A DNA stretch of 35,694 nucleotides from Tieghemiomyces parasiticus (Eukaryota; Kickxellomycota; Dimargaritomycetes; Dimargaritales; Dimargaritaceae), in NCBI GenBank assembly GCA_027575765.1, contig JANBPT010000447.1, forward strand, positions 1 to 35,694, read 5' to 3'. A program made the translations under genes and the position numbers. Below, piece by piece: positions 21,816 to 35,251 of this stretch. The notes beneath the pieces were generated by a model. The model was not told the origin of the DNA and searched no databases. It worked only from the letters and a program-made list of their open reading frames with translations. Within the stretch, counting starts at the first letter, position 1; every line of letters begins with the position of its first letter.

Positions 21816-22264
21816 AGGTCAACGGTTTCGATGTAAGTTGGGTGAAAAGGGGATGGTCGAGCACAAAGTAGTATCGTAATAAATGATTTTATGCATGCAG
21901 AGGCGCGTCGAAAAGTTTTGTCAGCTAGATACTAAATATTAAGTTTTTTTAAAAAAAGGAAACTGGAAAAAAAAGGAAGTATGTGAGATACATCACACAG
22001 CTTCCTCCTCTCCCCGGCAGCGGTAGGTAGAGAGGGTGTACAAATGAGGCCGGGGTAGGTACAGTAATCAAGTTTGACCGCCAAGGGAGCGATGGGCAAG
22101 GAACCGGAGGGGAGGGGGGGGGGAGTACAACAAAGTTATGGTGGCGGGTTTCGGTTCATTGGAAGGGTTAGAAATCGACCCCCGCCCAATTGCAACTGGG
22201 CTATTCCACAACACACACACTTATATATATTTATATATATATATCCGTCTCGCTCTATTTGTCA
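21816..22264. other. Convergent 3' intergenic region
   Basis: Separates the secreted-protein gene (+) from the helicase gene (-). It contains A/T homopolymer runs (about 21944-21974), a 10-G run at 22114-22123 and a CA-TA dinucleotide tract at 22211-22244. It probably serves as the 3' end of both transcripts. Confidence 0.65.
22211..22244 (+). repeat. Compound CA/TA dinucleotide repeat
   Basis: (AC)5 followed by two TA-rich blocks (TTATATATAT twice, then ATAT). It lies just beyond the stop codon of the minus-strand helicase gene, so it is in that transcript's 3' flank. Confidence 0.85.
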
Positions 22265-24457
22265 CTAGTACTTGCCGCCAAAGATGTCGTCAGCGGAAGA
22301 GTTCCTGTACCGGTTCTGTACTTCACGTTGAGTGTTGACAGACCCGAAGTCACCGCCGTCCGAGCCCCAGTTGGAACCCGAGAAGGAGGAGGAGGAGGAC
22401 CGGCGGTTGCTACCCTCATTCCGGCCACCCCCGAACCCTCCATCACTGCCGCCTGACATGTTACGACCGCGTCTGTCGCCGCCGTAGCGACCGAAGCTAC
22501 CGCCAAACCCGGCGTCGTCGTTCATGCGGTCACCGTACCGGCCGCGGACCCGATCGCCGCTACCGCCCTGGTCGAAGCCCCAACCGCTATCGTTACCACG
22601 GCCGCCGGCGAAGCCACCTCGGCTACGGCCACCGAAACCACCACCACCACGGCCGCCAAACGAGCTACCACCGCGACCACGTCCGCCAAAACGGCTACCG
22701 CCACCACCCCGGTTGCGCGATCCGAGACCATAGCGGGTGAGCTGGTCTTCGGAGAGTTGAGGGACGTTGGTAAGACCGAATCCAACAAACATCTCGGTGA
22801 CGTGGTTGACGACCTGATCGCCGGAGCACCGGAGGATGTCACGGCGGGACCCGTAGAACCCAAACGTCGACATGAAGGCATCGTGCATCATCTCGTGGTC
22901 GGACCGGTCCAGACGGCTCAGCCACTGCTGCTCGACCACATGGGACGGGGAGGTTTCGATCTGTTTGATGAACTCGGTGCCAAAGTCGGCGGCGGGCTGC
23001 ATGTTGAGGTCGTGCAGCTGATCCAGGAAGGGCATCTCGACGTTGTTGAGCATGATGATACCTTCGCCAGACTTGCCAGCGCGGCCCGTACGGCCCACGC
23101 GGTGAATGTATTCGTCGCGACCCTGCGGGATACCAACCTGGAGGACCAGGCCGACGTCAGGGTAGTCAACCCCGCGCGCTGAAACGTCGGTGGTGACCAG
23201 GATGCTACCGGGGGACCTGCGGAAGTTCTGGGAGATGCGGCTGCGCTGATTTTGGGAGAGTTGAGAATGGAGGCCAAACACCGGGAGACCCAGTCGGCGG
23301 AGGACGTTGCTGTAGAGGTGGGTCATGGCGGTAGTGGGCAAGAAGACCATGATGCGGCCGCGGCTGTCACGCTCGCGGTGCTTGGTGAGCATCTCGTAGA
23401 CGGCCCGAAGTTGCAGCCGGCTGGGGATGTTGGCGTACTGCTGCTGCACGCGTTTATGCACGGCCACGTCGTTAGGATCGACGGTATCCACGTAAATGTG
23501 GTTGGGCTTCAGAACGTCGCGGGCGATGGACTGAATATCCGAGTTGAGTGTGGCCGAGAACAGGAACGAGTGACGATCCTTGGGCAAGAAGTTTGAAATG
23601 GTGCGCACGTCCTCGCGGAACCCCATCTTCAGAAGCTCGTCGGCCTCATCCAGGATCAGGGTCTTGCAGCGGCTCACACGGTCGTTGAATTCACGGCTCG
23701 AGTTGAGCAGATCAATCACACGGCCGGGCGTGCACACCACAATGTCAGAGCGGTAGCCGCTATTGAGCTGCTGTAGGGTCTGGCGGCGCTGGGTTCCGCC
23801 CACCATGGTCATGACGCCCATGCGGTGGCGGGACGCCAGCTTCTCGGCCTCGTCGGCGATCTGGTTGGCCAGCTCGCGAGTCGGGGAGATGATCAAGGCC
23901 CCGACATGCCGGCCCCGTGCCAGATCGGTCTGGTCCGACTCCTTGAGAATGGTCTCGATGGCCGGGATGAGAAAACCCAGGGTCTTACCCGTACCGGTCT
24001 TGGCCTTGACCAGCAGGTCCTGGCTGATAGGCATACGGCCTAGGATTTCTTGCTGCACTTTGGACATTTCCTCATACTTGAACACATTCTTGAGGGCGTC
24101 CTGGGTGCGCGGAGACAAGGCCTGGATCTGGTCAAAGCGGGTCGGAAGGACACCGTCGCTGGTGGGCTCCTCAGCCTCAGCTTCGGCCGTGGCGGAGCTG
24201 GGCGGGGAGTACCAGCGCGGGGAAGTGACAGCAGTGAGCAGAGCTGGGCGCAGAGGCTGGTGCGTCGGCGTGAGGGTGGCTAGGCGAGCCGATAGCGACA
24301 GGATCGAGCGCTGGGTACGAGCGAGGGTAGTCAGGGTGCGGGTGTGCGGCAAGGCTGGTAGCCGACGTAGGAGTCCGGCGGAGGAGGCCTCCGACCGGAC
24401 GAAGAGCTGCCCCAAGAACGACATGGCTATCGGGCAAACAGAAGCGGTAGCTGGCAC
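22265..24457 (-). CDS. MSS116: Mitochondrial DEAD-box RNA helicase, Mss116-like
   Basis: ATP-dependent RNA helicase likely to act in the mitochondrial matrix on intron splicing, translation or RNA turnover. It is intronless, 730 residues. The N-terminus (to about 85) is Arg/Ser/Ala/Leu-rich without acidic residues apart from one Glu, a typical matrix presequence; a second ATG at 24424 (residue 12) starts MSFLGQLFVR and is an equally good start. Helicase motifs in order: I AKTGTGKT (152-159), Ia PTRELA (192-197), GG (220-221), Ib TPGR (243-246), II DEAD (270-273), III SAT (301-303), V TTDVSARGVD (422-431), VI HRVGRTGRAG (452-461). The C-terminus is a long Gly/Arg/Ser tail with FGGRGRGG-type RGG repeats, probably an RNA-binding or annealing segment. 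Mss116 is the best fit from the KAKTGTGKTLGFLIP core, presequence and basic tail; a different mitochondrial DEAD-box paralogue is possible. Confidence 0.85.
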   Translation of the reverse strand: MPATASVCPIAMSFLGQLFVRSEASSAGLLRRLPALPHTRTLTTLARTQRSILSLSARLATLTPTHQPLRPALLTAVTSPRWYSPPSSATAEAEAEEPTSDGVLPTRFDQIQALSPRTQDALKNVFKYEEMSKVQQEILGRMPISQDLLVKAKTGTGKTLGFLIPAIETILKESDQTDLARGRHVGALIISPTRELANQIADEAEKLASRHRMGVMTMVGGTQRRQTLQQLNSGYRSDIVVCTPGRVIDLLNSSREFNDRVSRCKTLILDEADELLKMGFREDVRTISNFLPKDRHSFLFSATLNSDIQSIARDVLKPNHIYVDTVDPNDVAVHKRVQQQYANIPSRLQLRAVYEMLTKHRERDSRGRIMVFLPTTAMTHLYSNVLRRLGLPVFGLHSQLSQNQRSRISQNFRRSPGSILVTTDVSARGVDYPDVGLVLQVGIPQGRDEYIHRVGRTGRAGKSGEGIIMLNNVEMPFLDQLHDLNMQPAADFGTEFIKQIETSPSHVVEQQWLSRLDRSDHEMMHDAFMSTFGFYGSRRDILRCSGDQVVNHVTEMFVGFGLTNVPQLSEDQLTRYGLGSRNRGGGGSRFGGRGRGGSSFGGRGGGGFGGRSRGGFAGGRGNDSGWGFDQGGSGDRVRGRYGDRMNDDAGFGGSFGRYGGDRRGRNMSGGSDGGFGGGRNEGSNRRSSSSSFSGSNWGSDGGDFGSVNTQREVQNRYRNSSADDIFGGKY

Positions 24458-25696
24458 TGGGGCGGAAAGTGGGAGATTGTATGGTATAGGGTTAAAGGTT
24501 AGCTTTCAGATGTATCACTGTAGCGATCGAATCACCCGGCTTACCCATAAGGAACTATCGTTGTGCCTGATCGGTAAATGAGTGCCCCTTTCAAAAAATA
24601 AATACCACCGTTGTATTTCATATTGATAGTATTTTGCCATTCTACAGCTTCAAGCTTTGGGCCTACGGTCGCAAAGGGTGGGTGGCGCTCGGTCCTGCTT
24701 GACTTACCTTGTGGGTCAACAAGGGGCAAGTGTGGGCGTGTGTATCAAGGTACTCGTCGGTTGAAAGATAATAAGTAAAGGAGTGTACAATTGCTAATGC
24801 GAATGGCCGGTTGGTGAAAAATCGAGTGGAGGACAAGGCAATTTCCCAATCGAGCTGATCAGTTAGGTTAGGGAGTATCCTTAAAAAAAATGACAGCGAG
24901 GACAGGGTAGACTGGTCCCCAAAGATAAGCAAGTGGGCGAATACACGTGTAGACACAACGGAAGCCCACATGCTCCACACCATTTTTCCTGCTAGTGCCC
25001 GATTGGAGCCGCAGCCGTTATTTTTTTTCGAGCCGCTGGTAAAAAAAAAATGAAAGCAAGAGGCCTGCGTAACGTGAATGATAGGCCAGCAGCGGCGTAG
25101 TGCAGATGGTCGATTGGGGCGACTGACTGTGCAGTCGCCTGGGGCTAGGTGCAAAGCCCCTCCCCTCGCCTCCCTGTCCATGGTTTGTTCCTCCTCGCCC
25201 ATCCCACGGATCACGTTACTGGAGGAACTGCAATCCAAATCTAGCACAGCGCTTCCAGTCTAAAGAAGGTCTCTGGGGGCCAATCAGGCAGCGCAGGGCT
25301 AATATTCTGTAGCCCCGGCCCGACAGTCTGGGAGGTGTGAGGCTGAAAGCCAGCCCACGATCCCAGTGGGTTAAGATAAATAAACGGTGCGTTCAAGGGC
25401 CAGCTTTTCTTCGAAAATAGAGGGTTTATTTTGGGGGAAAAGAATGTCGGAGGGGAGACCAAAGCTGTGGGTCGCCAAAGTGATGGTGAGACAACCCAGT
25501 CCTTCGGTCTTGCCGCAAGTTGCCCGACCGTCGAGTAAACCGCGGCCTGAGCCCTTACAGAGAGGGCCCGAAAGAAAAATGTCTACCGACGTGGTCGAAA
25601 GGTGAAAGGAGGGAGGGTAAAGACGTGGCGGAGGTGCCAACACATAAAAACATCACCACTGCCTGGCGGAGCTTCGCGCAAATGATAGGGAGGCGC
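24458..25696. other. Intergenic: helicase promoter and ATP2 3' flank
   Basis: No supportable gene. Both neighbours are on the minus strand, so the left part is the helicase promoter and the right part the ATP2 3' region. On the minus strand, AATAAA words occur at about 25425-25430 and near 25377-25383. An ACACGTGT E-box-like word lies near 24943-24950. Confidence 0.55.
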
Positions 25697-29196
<3,500 letters not shown>

Positions 29197-29884
29197 ATGT
29201 TTTTCCTCCGCTCGACCCGTGCCCTAACTGCCATCCGCCCCGCGCAGATCGGTAAGTGGATGTCCCCAGAAATGTCGACTCGATAGTCTCACCCCGCCTG
29301 TTGATGACATCCATTCAGCGCAAAGTCACCTCCCTCTCTGCCGTACTCAGGGACCCTAGGACAGGTACAGAAATTTATAGTAACTAAAGCCACATTTACT
29401 CCAACTCCTCCTTCTGCCCTCCCCTCTGTCACTAGCGCGCCTGTACGCCACCGAGGGCGCCGCGGCTACCCCGACCGCCGCTGCCGGCAAGCTGACGCTG
29501 AACTTTGTGCTGCCGCACCAGGCCGTGCTGAAAAACACCGTGGTGCAGCAGGTCAACCTGGCTGGTAGCTCGGGCGACCTGGGTTTCCTGGCCGACCATG
29601 TGCCTAGCATCGAGCAGCTGAAGCCCGGCGTGATGGAGGTTATAGTAAACGCCAACGAGACCAAGAAGTGGTTCGTCAGCGGCGGGTTCGCCGTTATGAA
29701 CCCCGACTCGAGCCTCAACATCAACGCCGTGGAGGCTTTTACCCTCGAAGAGGTTGACCCCGAGGCTGTTCGCAATGCAGCCCAGGAAGCCGAGCGCGTC
29801 GCCAACAGCTCGGCCTCCGAGGAGGAGAAGGCTACTGCCAAGGTCCAGCTGGAGGTGTATGAGGCCCTTCAGGCTGCTCTGTAA
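29197..29884 (+). CDS. ATP16: ATP synthase F1 subunit delta, mitochondrial (bacterial epsilon homologue)
   Basis: Central-stalk subunit that links the gamma rotor shaft to the membrane c-ring. Exons 29197-29251 and 29436-29884 give 167 residues; the 184-nt intron is GTAAGT...ACTAG and splits an Ala codon. Exon 1 and the start of exon 2 encode the presequence (MFFLRSTRALTAIRPAQIARLYATEG). The mature part has the delta/epsilon beta-sandwich signatures KLTLNFVLPHQ, VNLAGSSGDLGFLADHVPSIEQLKPG, WFVSGGFAVMNPDSSL and VEAF, followed by the two-helix C-terminal domain (VRNAAQEAERV...VQLEVYEALQAAL). Length and layout match the yeast protein. It is divergent from ATP2. A candidate AATAAA polyadenylation signal lies at 30021-30026. 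The short 5' exon carrying the targeting signal is a common arrangement. Confidence 0.95.
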
Positions 29885-30233
29885 GCCACTCCGGACTTGT
29901 GTAGAATGAAAGTGTGTGCATGTTTTACAAGCTAGTCCACGAGAACAAGGGCGCCTGGCTTCATTTAGAAAGCTGGAACGTGTGCTCCACTCCCTGCGCC
30001 ATCGACCCTTTTAAAAATTGAATAAACTGGACACCCAAAGGTGGAGTCGGGCTATATATTGCTACCCCTTGCGTTCTGGATGGTGTGATCAAATTAGGGT
30101 ACCAAGCACGCCGGTTACATCAAAAAAGCCTCCGCTCTTCACCCCGCTGAGTTTAATTGGCGCATCGATTCAACCACGTCTATTCGTAAGAGCGGCGGCC
30201 GGCATCCCATGAGCCCGTGTCCTTGGTCCTTGA

Positions 30234-30509
30234 AACCTCAACGCACCATGTCAGGAACGCCTACACTTCAGTAATCGACCACGAATTGGCTCTTTGGTGG
30301 GCATCGATGAGCCCTTTGTGGCGCTCAGGGATCACCTATTTCCACTGAGGGCCAGCCAGTTTCGAGACCTACGGAATCAGCTTTTGCCTGCCGACAGACT
30401 TTCCTACAAGACCAACTGCACAGTGTTTTTCCCTCTCTTTGACAAGTTCAATTCCTTTCTAAAGCAGGTCTCTGGTCGGCGTAGCTTGTTCCTCATAAAG
30501 GAATTATAG
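30234..30509 (+). pseudogene. Possible coding remnant, unknown family
   Basis: A 91-codon frame open from after the TGA at 30231 to TAA/TAG at 30507-30509 with balanced, helix-friendly composition (for example DEPFVALRDHLFPLRASQF and FFPLFDKFNSFLK). It has no ATG start in a sensible place and no recognised domain. It might be an exon of an unrecognised gene or a relic of one. Evidence is composition only, so confidence is low. Confidence 0.2.
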
Positions 30510-31230
30510 GCATAGCGACATGCGTGATCTCCCCAAAACAATCGAGTGTGTGCCCCTGGCTTTCGAGGCAACGTACATTACGGGAATAACTACCATGCAC
30601 CCTAGCTCCAACACCACCGACACTCGCTACCCACAGCGAAAAGAGCCTATGTTCTGTAAAGCAGTGCGGCAAGCCCGGTGCCAGGCCGCCTACTCAAAAT
30701 CCACACCGTCTAAAGGTGTTGCCGGCCAAATTTAGAATATGGGTTATGTAAGACAGAGGCGGAAGTTTCTCCGTAATATCCCGCCTCGCTCCTCTTGAGT
30801 TAGCAACGAGTGCCAAGGGATCTGGCGCGCAATTGGGGCCATTGGGTAGTTGATTTATGATTTTTTGGGCGATAATTTGGGACAGTGGTTGGGATCGGGG
30901 TTTTCAACTCACCCGTTATAGTGTTCTGCAAGCTGTATGGCTGAAACACATGCATACGAAGCGGTTCAAAACGGAAGGTGATCAAAGAAAACAAATGGTC
31001 TCCGATGAAGCGAACATCTTGGGCGATACTCTAGTAGGAGGCCTGCCGCCACCATTCCAGGAGGCCTTCCTTGGTCGATGGGCATCAAGTATTCTATAGT
31101 GGCCATGATTTTTGAAGTTGCTCCTGGCGATGGGGCCATTGACAGAATTAGCGGATACGGAAAAATCGCATAGCAGTCAACGCGCCACAAGGCCATAGCG
31201 GTCAAGGTCAGCTTATGAGAAGTGGGTTCA

Positions 31231-31239
31231 TATAAAAAG
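31231..31239 (+). promoter_or_regulatory. TATA box of the repeat-built secreted protein
   Basis: TATAAAAAG, close to consensus, about 165 bp upstream of the ATG at 31403. Confidence 0.6.
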
Positions 31240-31402
31240 CCCCGGCTGCACTCCTCTATCTGAATGTTCATCAAGCATCGGTCTCGTTATAGTTGCCTCC
31301 ACCAGACGCCTACATTGCCCCCTTAATCGATGTCTATTGGTACGCATCTCCTGGAGCTTCGCTTGCACCACCCTGCCCCTATTCAACTTTCACTCAGCTG
31401 CC

Positions 31403-32269
31403 ATGAAGATCAGCCTGGCCTATATTACCCTCTTTTCCACACTCTTGGTCGCTACTCACGTCCAAGCCGCACCCGTGGGTGTCGCTCCCGAGTCCCAGCC
31501 CGTCGTGGCCACCCCAGTCCTCTCCCACCCTCCGACTGGTTCCAAATGCGGTAACCGGGGTAGTCACCGCGGTCATGCCGCCCATTACAACTATGACCAT
31601 AAGGAGGAGAGCTCCAGTCAGCAATCAAGCGAGCACACCCAGTTGCATACCAAGGGTCATGGTAGTGGTGCGTATATTTACGACCAAACGAAGCAACAGG
31701 GCAGCTTCCACGAAGCTTCAAGTACCCAAGCAAATGGAGGTGGTAGCAGTGGGTCCTACGAGTATCAACTCAACCTGGACAGCTACAGCCAATACAACCG
31801 CGAGCACACCCAGGCCAACGGTCGCACTGACCACGGTTCGCCATCTTCGTTCGACTACTCCCACGATGCCTCCAGTAATCAGGCCCACAATAGTGTCCAC
31901 ACCGAAACCAACACCCGAGGCCCCCAGGAATCCGAGTCGCACTACGCGCAGGGCCACCAAACCGCTAACCGGTATGATTACGACCGCACAACGACTAACG
32001 CTTACGGGAAAAGTGGCTCGTACCTATCAGAGCACACCGCAGTGTTCGGTATCCAGTCTACCGCGGATTACACCACTCACAGCAGCCGAAGCCGCAATGG
32101 GTCCTACCAGGCCAGCAGCAACTCTACAAGTGGTAGCAGTCACCACTACGAAGCATCGTCCGAGAGCGGGGGCGACCACAACGGGTCATTCAGTCTCAGC
32201 CGCACCGAGGAGAGCAGCAGTCAGTACTCGTCTAGCAGTCATTCGAACAGCGAAAGCCGTCGCTACTAG
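31403..32269 (+). CDS. Secreted low-complexity protein with about 29-residue repeats
   Basis: Intronless, 288 residues. Residues 1-22 are a clear signal peptide (MKIS, then a hydrophobic core, VQA cleavage before APV). A short Pro/Val-rich segment (23-48) with the single Cys (C49) follows. From about 61 to the end the protein is Ser/His/Tyr/Gln/Asn/Gly/Thr-rich and built of loose repeats: aromatic doublets of the form (Y/F)xY recur at 62 (YNYDH), 91 (YIYDQ), 119 (YEYQL), 150 (FDYSH), 191 (YDYDR), 222 (DYTT) and 248 (HYEA), mostly 26-31 apart, each followed by a Ser/His/Gln stretch often holding HTQ or TQAN. The ATG at 31403 was chosen over the upstream frame start because it begins the signal peptide and lies after a TATA box. 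No family is recognised. A cell-wall, adhesive or metal-binding matrix role is speculation from composition. Confidence 0.8.
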   Translation: MKISLAYITLFSTLLVATHVQAAPVGVAPESQPVVATPVLSHPPTGSKCGNRGSHRGHAAHYNYDHKEESSSQQSSEHTQLHTKGHGSGAYIYDQTKQQGSFHEASSTQANGGGSSGSYEYQLNLDSYSQYNREHTQANGRTDHGSPSSFDYSHDASSNQAHNSVHTETNTRGPQESESHYAQGHQTANRYDYDRTTTNAYGKSGSYLSEHTAVFGIQSTADYTTHSSRSRNGSYQASSNSTSGSSHHYEASSESGGDHNGSFSLSRTEESSSQYSSSSHSNSESRRY

Positions 32270-32840
32270 GCGATTAAGCCAATCCTAAGCGTTACTCAAT
32301 CTCGACCTTGTTTGGAAGCGCCCTCATTAGCCAACCTTATCAGCATCGATCGGCTGGTGGATAATATACATAGATTTATCCTATATAATGACTATGTAAT
32401 GATATCTTCTCATAAGTGTCAGAGTAACCCCGGGTTTTTTTGGGACCCTTATTCATTCATGTTTTTACTGCTAGCTACACCTACACGTGAATAAATAACC
32501 AGCTGACATACGACACCGTACCAATGATAAATATCGAGAACTACCATGCTTTAATGTGTAAAACATGGCTAGCCCTTACATGTATTAGAATATTCATCGG
32601 GGGCCCCATCATAGATGATCTGCAGAGCACTGTAGTAATAGCGGTGATACAAAATCGCTTGACAATTGTAAGCTGCAGGTATCAGGTCGCAGTGCTTCAG
32701 AAATAACCTAGGAGAGCCAACGATGCCGAGTCGATTAGTACCAACCATTCCAAGATTAAACCATTTCTGACTTCACACCTTGCTTTTTTCTAACTATTCA
32801 TCATGTCTACTTATTATATTCCTCCCTCCCCACTCCACCC
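32270..32840. other. Intergenic, AT-rich, before the mariner relic
   Basis: No gene. It is the 3' flank of the repeat protein, AT-rich with several AATAA words (such as ATAAATAACC near 32492-32501). A weak candidate for the left end of the mariner element (CCAACCATTCC, 32741-32751) has an inverted partner at 33910-33919. Confidence 0.45.
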
Positions 32841-33895
32841 AGATTAACCAGGCGTGACGTGCGGGTCCTTACTTATAATTGCTATCTGGAAGGCCGCAAG
32901 GCAGCTGCTATTCTATCTGTTTTGACTTCCAAGCTGGACCCGGCTGCCCCTAGACACTCCACCGTCGACAGATGACTGGTTCGCCTGCACACAGGTCACC
33001 ACTCTTTTGCAAATGACCCTTGTCCTGGCCGCCCATCATATGACATTGGTGGACTTTATGGGGACATGTCTCTGAGATGGCTGGGGAATACCCCTGGATT
33101 GACTACTGGCCAACTAGCCCATGCCTGCCGCACCTCCCCTAGTACCAGCTGCAACGTCCTGCGCAGGGACCTGGGGTTGCACAGCTCTTACAATCACTGG
33201 GCCCCCTCACACCCTTACTAATGACCAGCGCCACCAGTGAGTACATTTACTCACCAATTTACTTGAGACATTCGATGAAGTCAATTGGTACCTGCTGAAC
33301 TCCATCGTCACATGTGACAAGGCCTAGGTAGATTTATAATATATATCTGCTGACCCTGATTGCCAAAGATGTAAAAAACAATTGCACTGTCCCAACCTAG
33401 ATCCACTGGGGCCTGCCATGTCCAAGAGTATGCCAAAAAGTCGTTTACCAAAAGCTGTCTGTTTAACCTGGGAGTCAAGCCTCTCCGTGACAAGGTCCTT
33501 TCCAACCACTACATACGGTACGAGTTGGAGCTCATGCTCCAGGCCTGGGAAAAACCCACGCGGAAGGTTGGGCCCACCACCTCCCCCTCCCACAATTATA
33601 CCAACTCGTATACACCACCTCATTGCACCACAGCTACCTGAGCCTCCATATACAGCACCCGAGACAAACTTCTCCCAGCCCTTCCCTACAGTTCTAGGCT
33701 AGTCCCCTGCGACTTCAGGCTGCTCAGAGATGTCTAACCGTGGCTGTGCAGCAAGAAAGTGCCCGCATTGGAGGCGGCCACGCACGCCAGTCAACAAAGG
33801 TCTGCCAAGCTCCCGCCAGGGGACTTTAGATCCCACCGTAATAACTGGCTAGAATAAGCTCGCCGAGTGGTACCGACTGATGGTGATCGTACTCA
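32841..33895 (+). pseudogene. Decayed mariner-family transposase (near full length)
   Basis: Relic of a Tc1/mariner superfamily DDD transposase, broken by stops and frameshifts. One frame runs 32841-33218 with a single in-frame TGA at 32973 exactly where the family has Trp (HSTVDR-W-F); it contains the first helix-turn-helix, a GRP linker, the second helix-turn-helix (LTTGQLAHACRTSPSTSCNVL) and WAPSHP, matching mariner WVPH. The frame then shifts by one: ETFDEVNW and SIVTCDKA place the first catalytic Asp at 33316-33318. A third section has PPHCTTAT (for the family's RPHxA) and LPALPYSSRLVPCDF with the third Asp at 33711-33713. The second Asp position is Ser (TCG, 33606-33608), exactly 34 residues before the third, the mariner DD34D spacing. 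Total length of about 1.05 kb equals an intact mariner ORF. It cannot be active. Terminal repeats were not established. Confidence 0.8.
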
Positions 33896-33991
33896 ATAAT
33901 CACCATGCAGGAATGGATTGACACGGGCTTTATAGATTATCTATAGTAATAACACCGTCCCTGGCCCTAGTGAGACATCTGGCGAACAACG

Positions 33992-34008
33992 CTTAGCAAT
34001 GTGCTAAG
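33992..34008. repeat. Perfect short hairpin CTTAGCA-ATG-TGCTAAG
   Basis: Two 7-bp arms with a 3-nt loop, about 100 bp beyond the end of the mariner relic. It could be incidental or part of a decayed element end. Confidence 0.6.
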
Positions 34009-35244
34009 TCCAATGCGAATTGGCCTTGGCCAACGCCAACTAAACGGCAGCCTGTCAGCGCCTTAGGCAGGAAGCCCAACGTACATGCAACTGAGCACCT
34101 TCTCTCTTTCAATTGAGTATCCGCGTCTTGAGCACTCTCGTCGGCGCAGAGGGCCTCATTACCTGATACCATTGGGCCTCGAGGCGAAGGAGGGGTTGGC
34201 ATTGCCCCTTCGTTCTGCCACTGACCTCACAATACCTGTCTTTTGTGTCTCGAAAGCCTGGCAAGGGAAGGTGTGGTATTCCACAGGTGGGACATGAGCT
34301 CCGGTCGGCTTTGACCGATTGGCTTCCTGCGCTATAACACTAGGTAAAGCACGATGCATTCACCTGGCTCCTTGACGATATTGGCGCTTAGCAAGCAATC
34401 GAGGCGGGGCTTACAGGGTATCATGTCGCCGGGACGAGCGAGCGCTGCCGAAATGCCAGCCGTGGTCCCGAGCTGAGGCGTTGGGGGGCATCGACAGAGG
34501 GGGCAGCGGGAGGGGGATGACGGGAGGAGCAACGGGGTGCAGAGAGGGTGGGCTGGAGAAGGAAGAGTGTGCTGCAGGCCCGAAGCGGACGTGTGACAAG
34601 TACCACAGAAGTACAAGGAATTCGTGCTGTGAGGCGGTAGCAATGAGACAGGGGGGAGGGAGCCGTCTGCGCCAGGGATCCCGGACGCAGTGGCAGGATA
34701 TTTTTTTGTTCATTCCCGTGTTAAGCGTCCTCGGCCATGCTAGTGCTGTATTTTTCTTTCGTCCTGGGTAGCCAATAGGTCGGCGGCGTTTTGGGGCGGT
34801 TTCTCTGCCAAGCGCACTCGCTCCTTTTAACCCACCGCTGGCTACAAGTCGAGGCGACAGACATGGTACTGCCCACCCATTCCTCTGAGTCAGGTCAGTT
34901 GGCAACTGGTAATGGTTTCCCGGGTAGGGCGTTGGTAGGTCGGCCGGCTCTGTGGGCTGCATAAAGACGAGGAGCTTTGGTGTCGCAATGAAGGCCGGCC
35001 TCGCCTTCGATGATCATATCATTGAGCTAGACGACAATCAAAACCCGAGGGTGGCGGCTATTGACCCTGTGGTTACACATGCGTGGGACCTGTCGCCGCC
35101 AGGGTTACCCAGCTCAGCCGCCTCGAATACTTTCTCCTCCCTCTGGCCATCCGACTCTGCCCGACGGTTCCTCGCCACCTCCCCTCCTCTGCGTCCCAAT
35201 TACTTCCTACCCCGAGCGTGGCGCGCCCTCGTCCCTCGACTCGA

Positions 35245-35251
35245 TATAAAA
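35245..35251 (+). promoter_or_regulatory. TATA box of the 35377 gene
   Basis: TATAAAA within CGATATAAAACGC, about 130 bp upstream of the ATG, followed by a CT-rich leader. Confidence 0.6.

Larger units (their letters stand above)
29885..31402. other. Intergenic with possible gene remnants
   Basis: The first 150 bp is the ATP16 3' flank (AATAAA at 30021-30026). Frames at 30234-30509, 30520-30735 and 30857-31099 have a protein-like composition but no recognised domain, start or splice structure. The last 170 bp is the promoter of the repeat-built secreted protein. Confidence 0.5.

Noticed and set aside
23763..24581. 272-residue plus-strand frame opposite the helicase gene
   Set aside because: Antisense to the conserved helicase core; composition is explained by the codon use of the real gene.
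34411..34962. 183-residue minus-strand frame
   Set aside because: Pro/Ser/Arg-rich random-looking translation with no domain, start context or introns.
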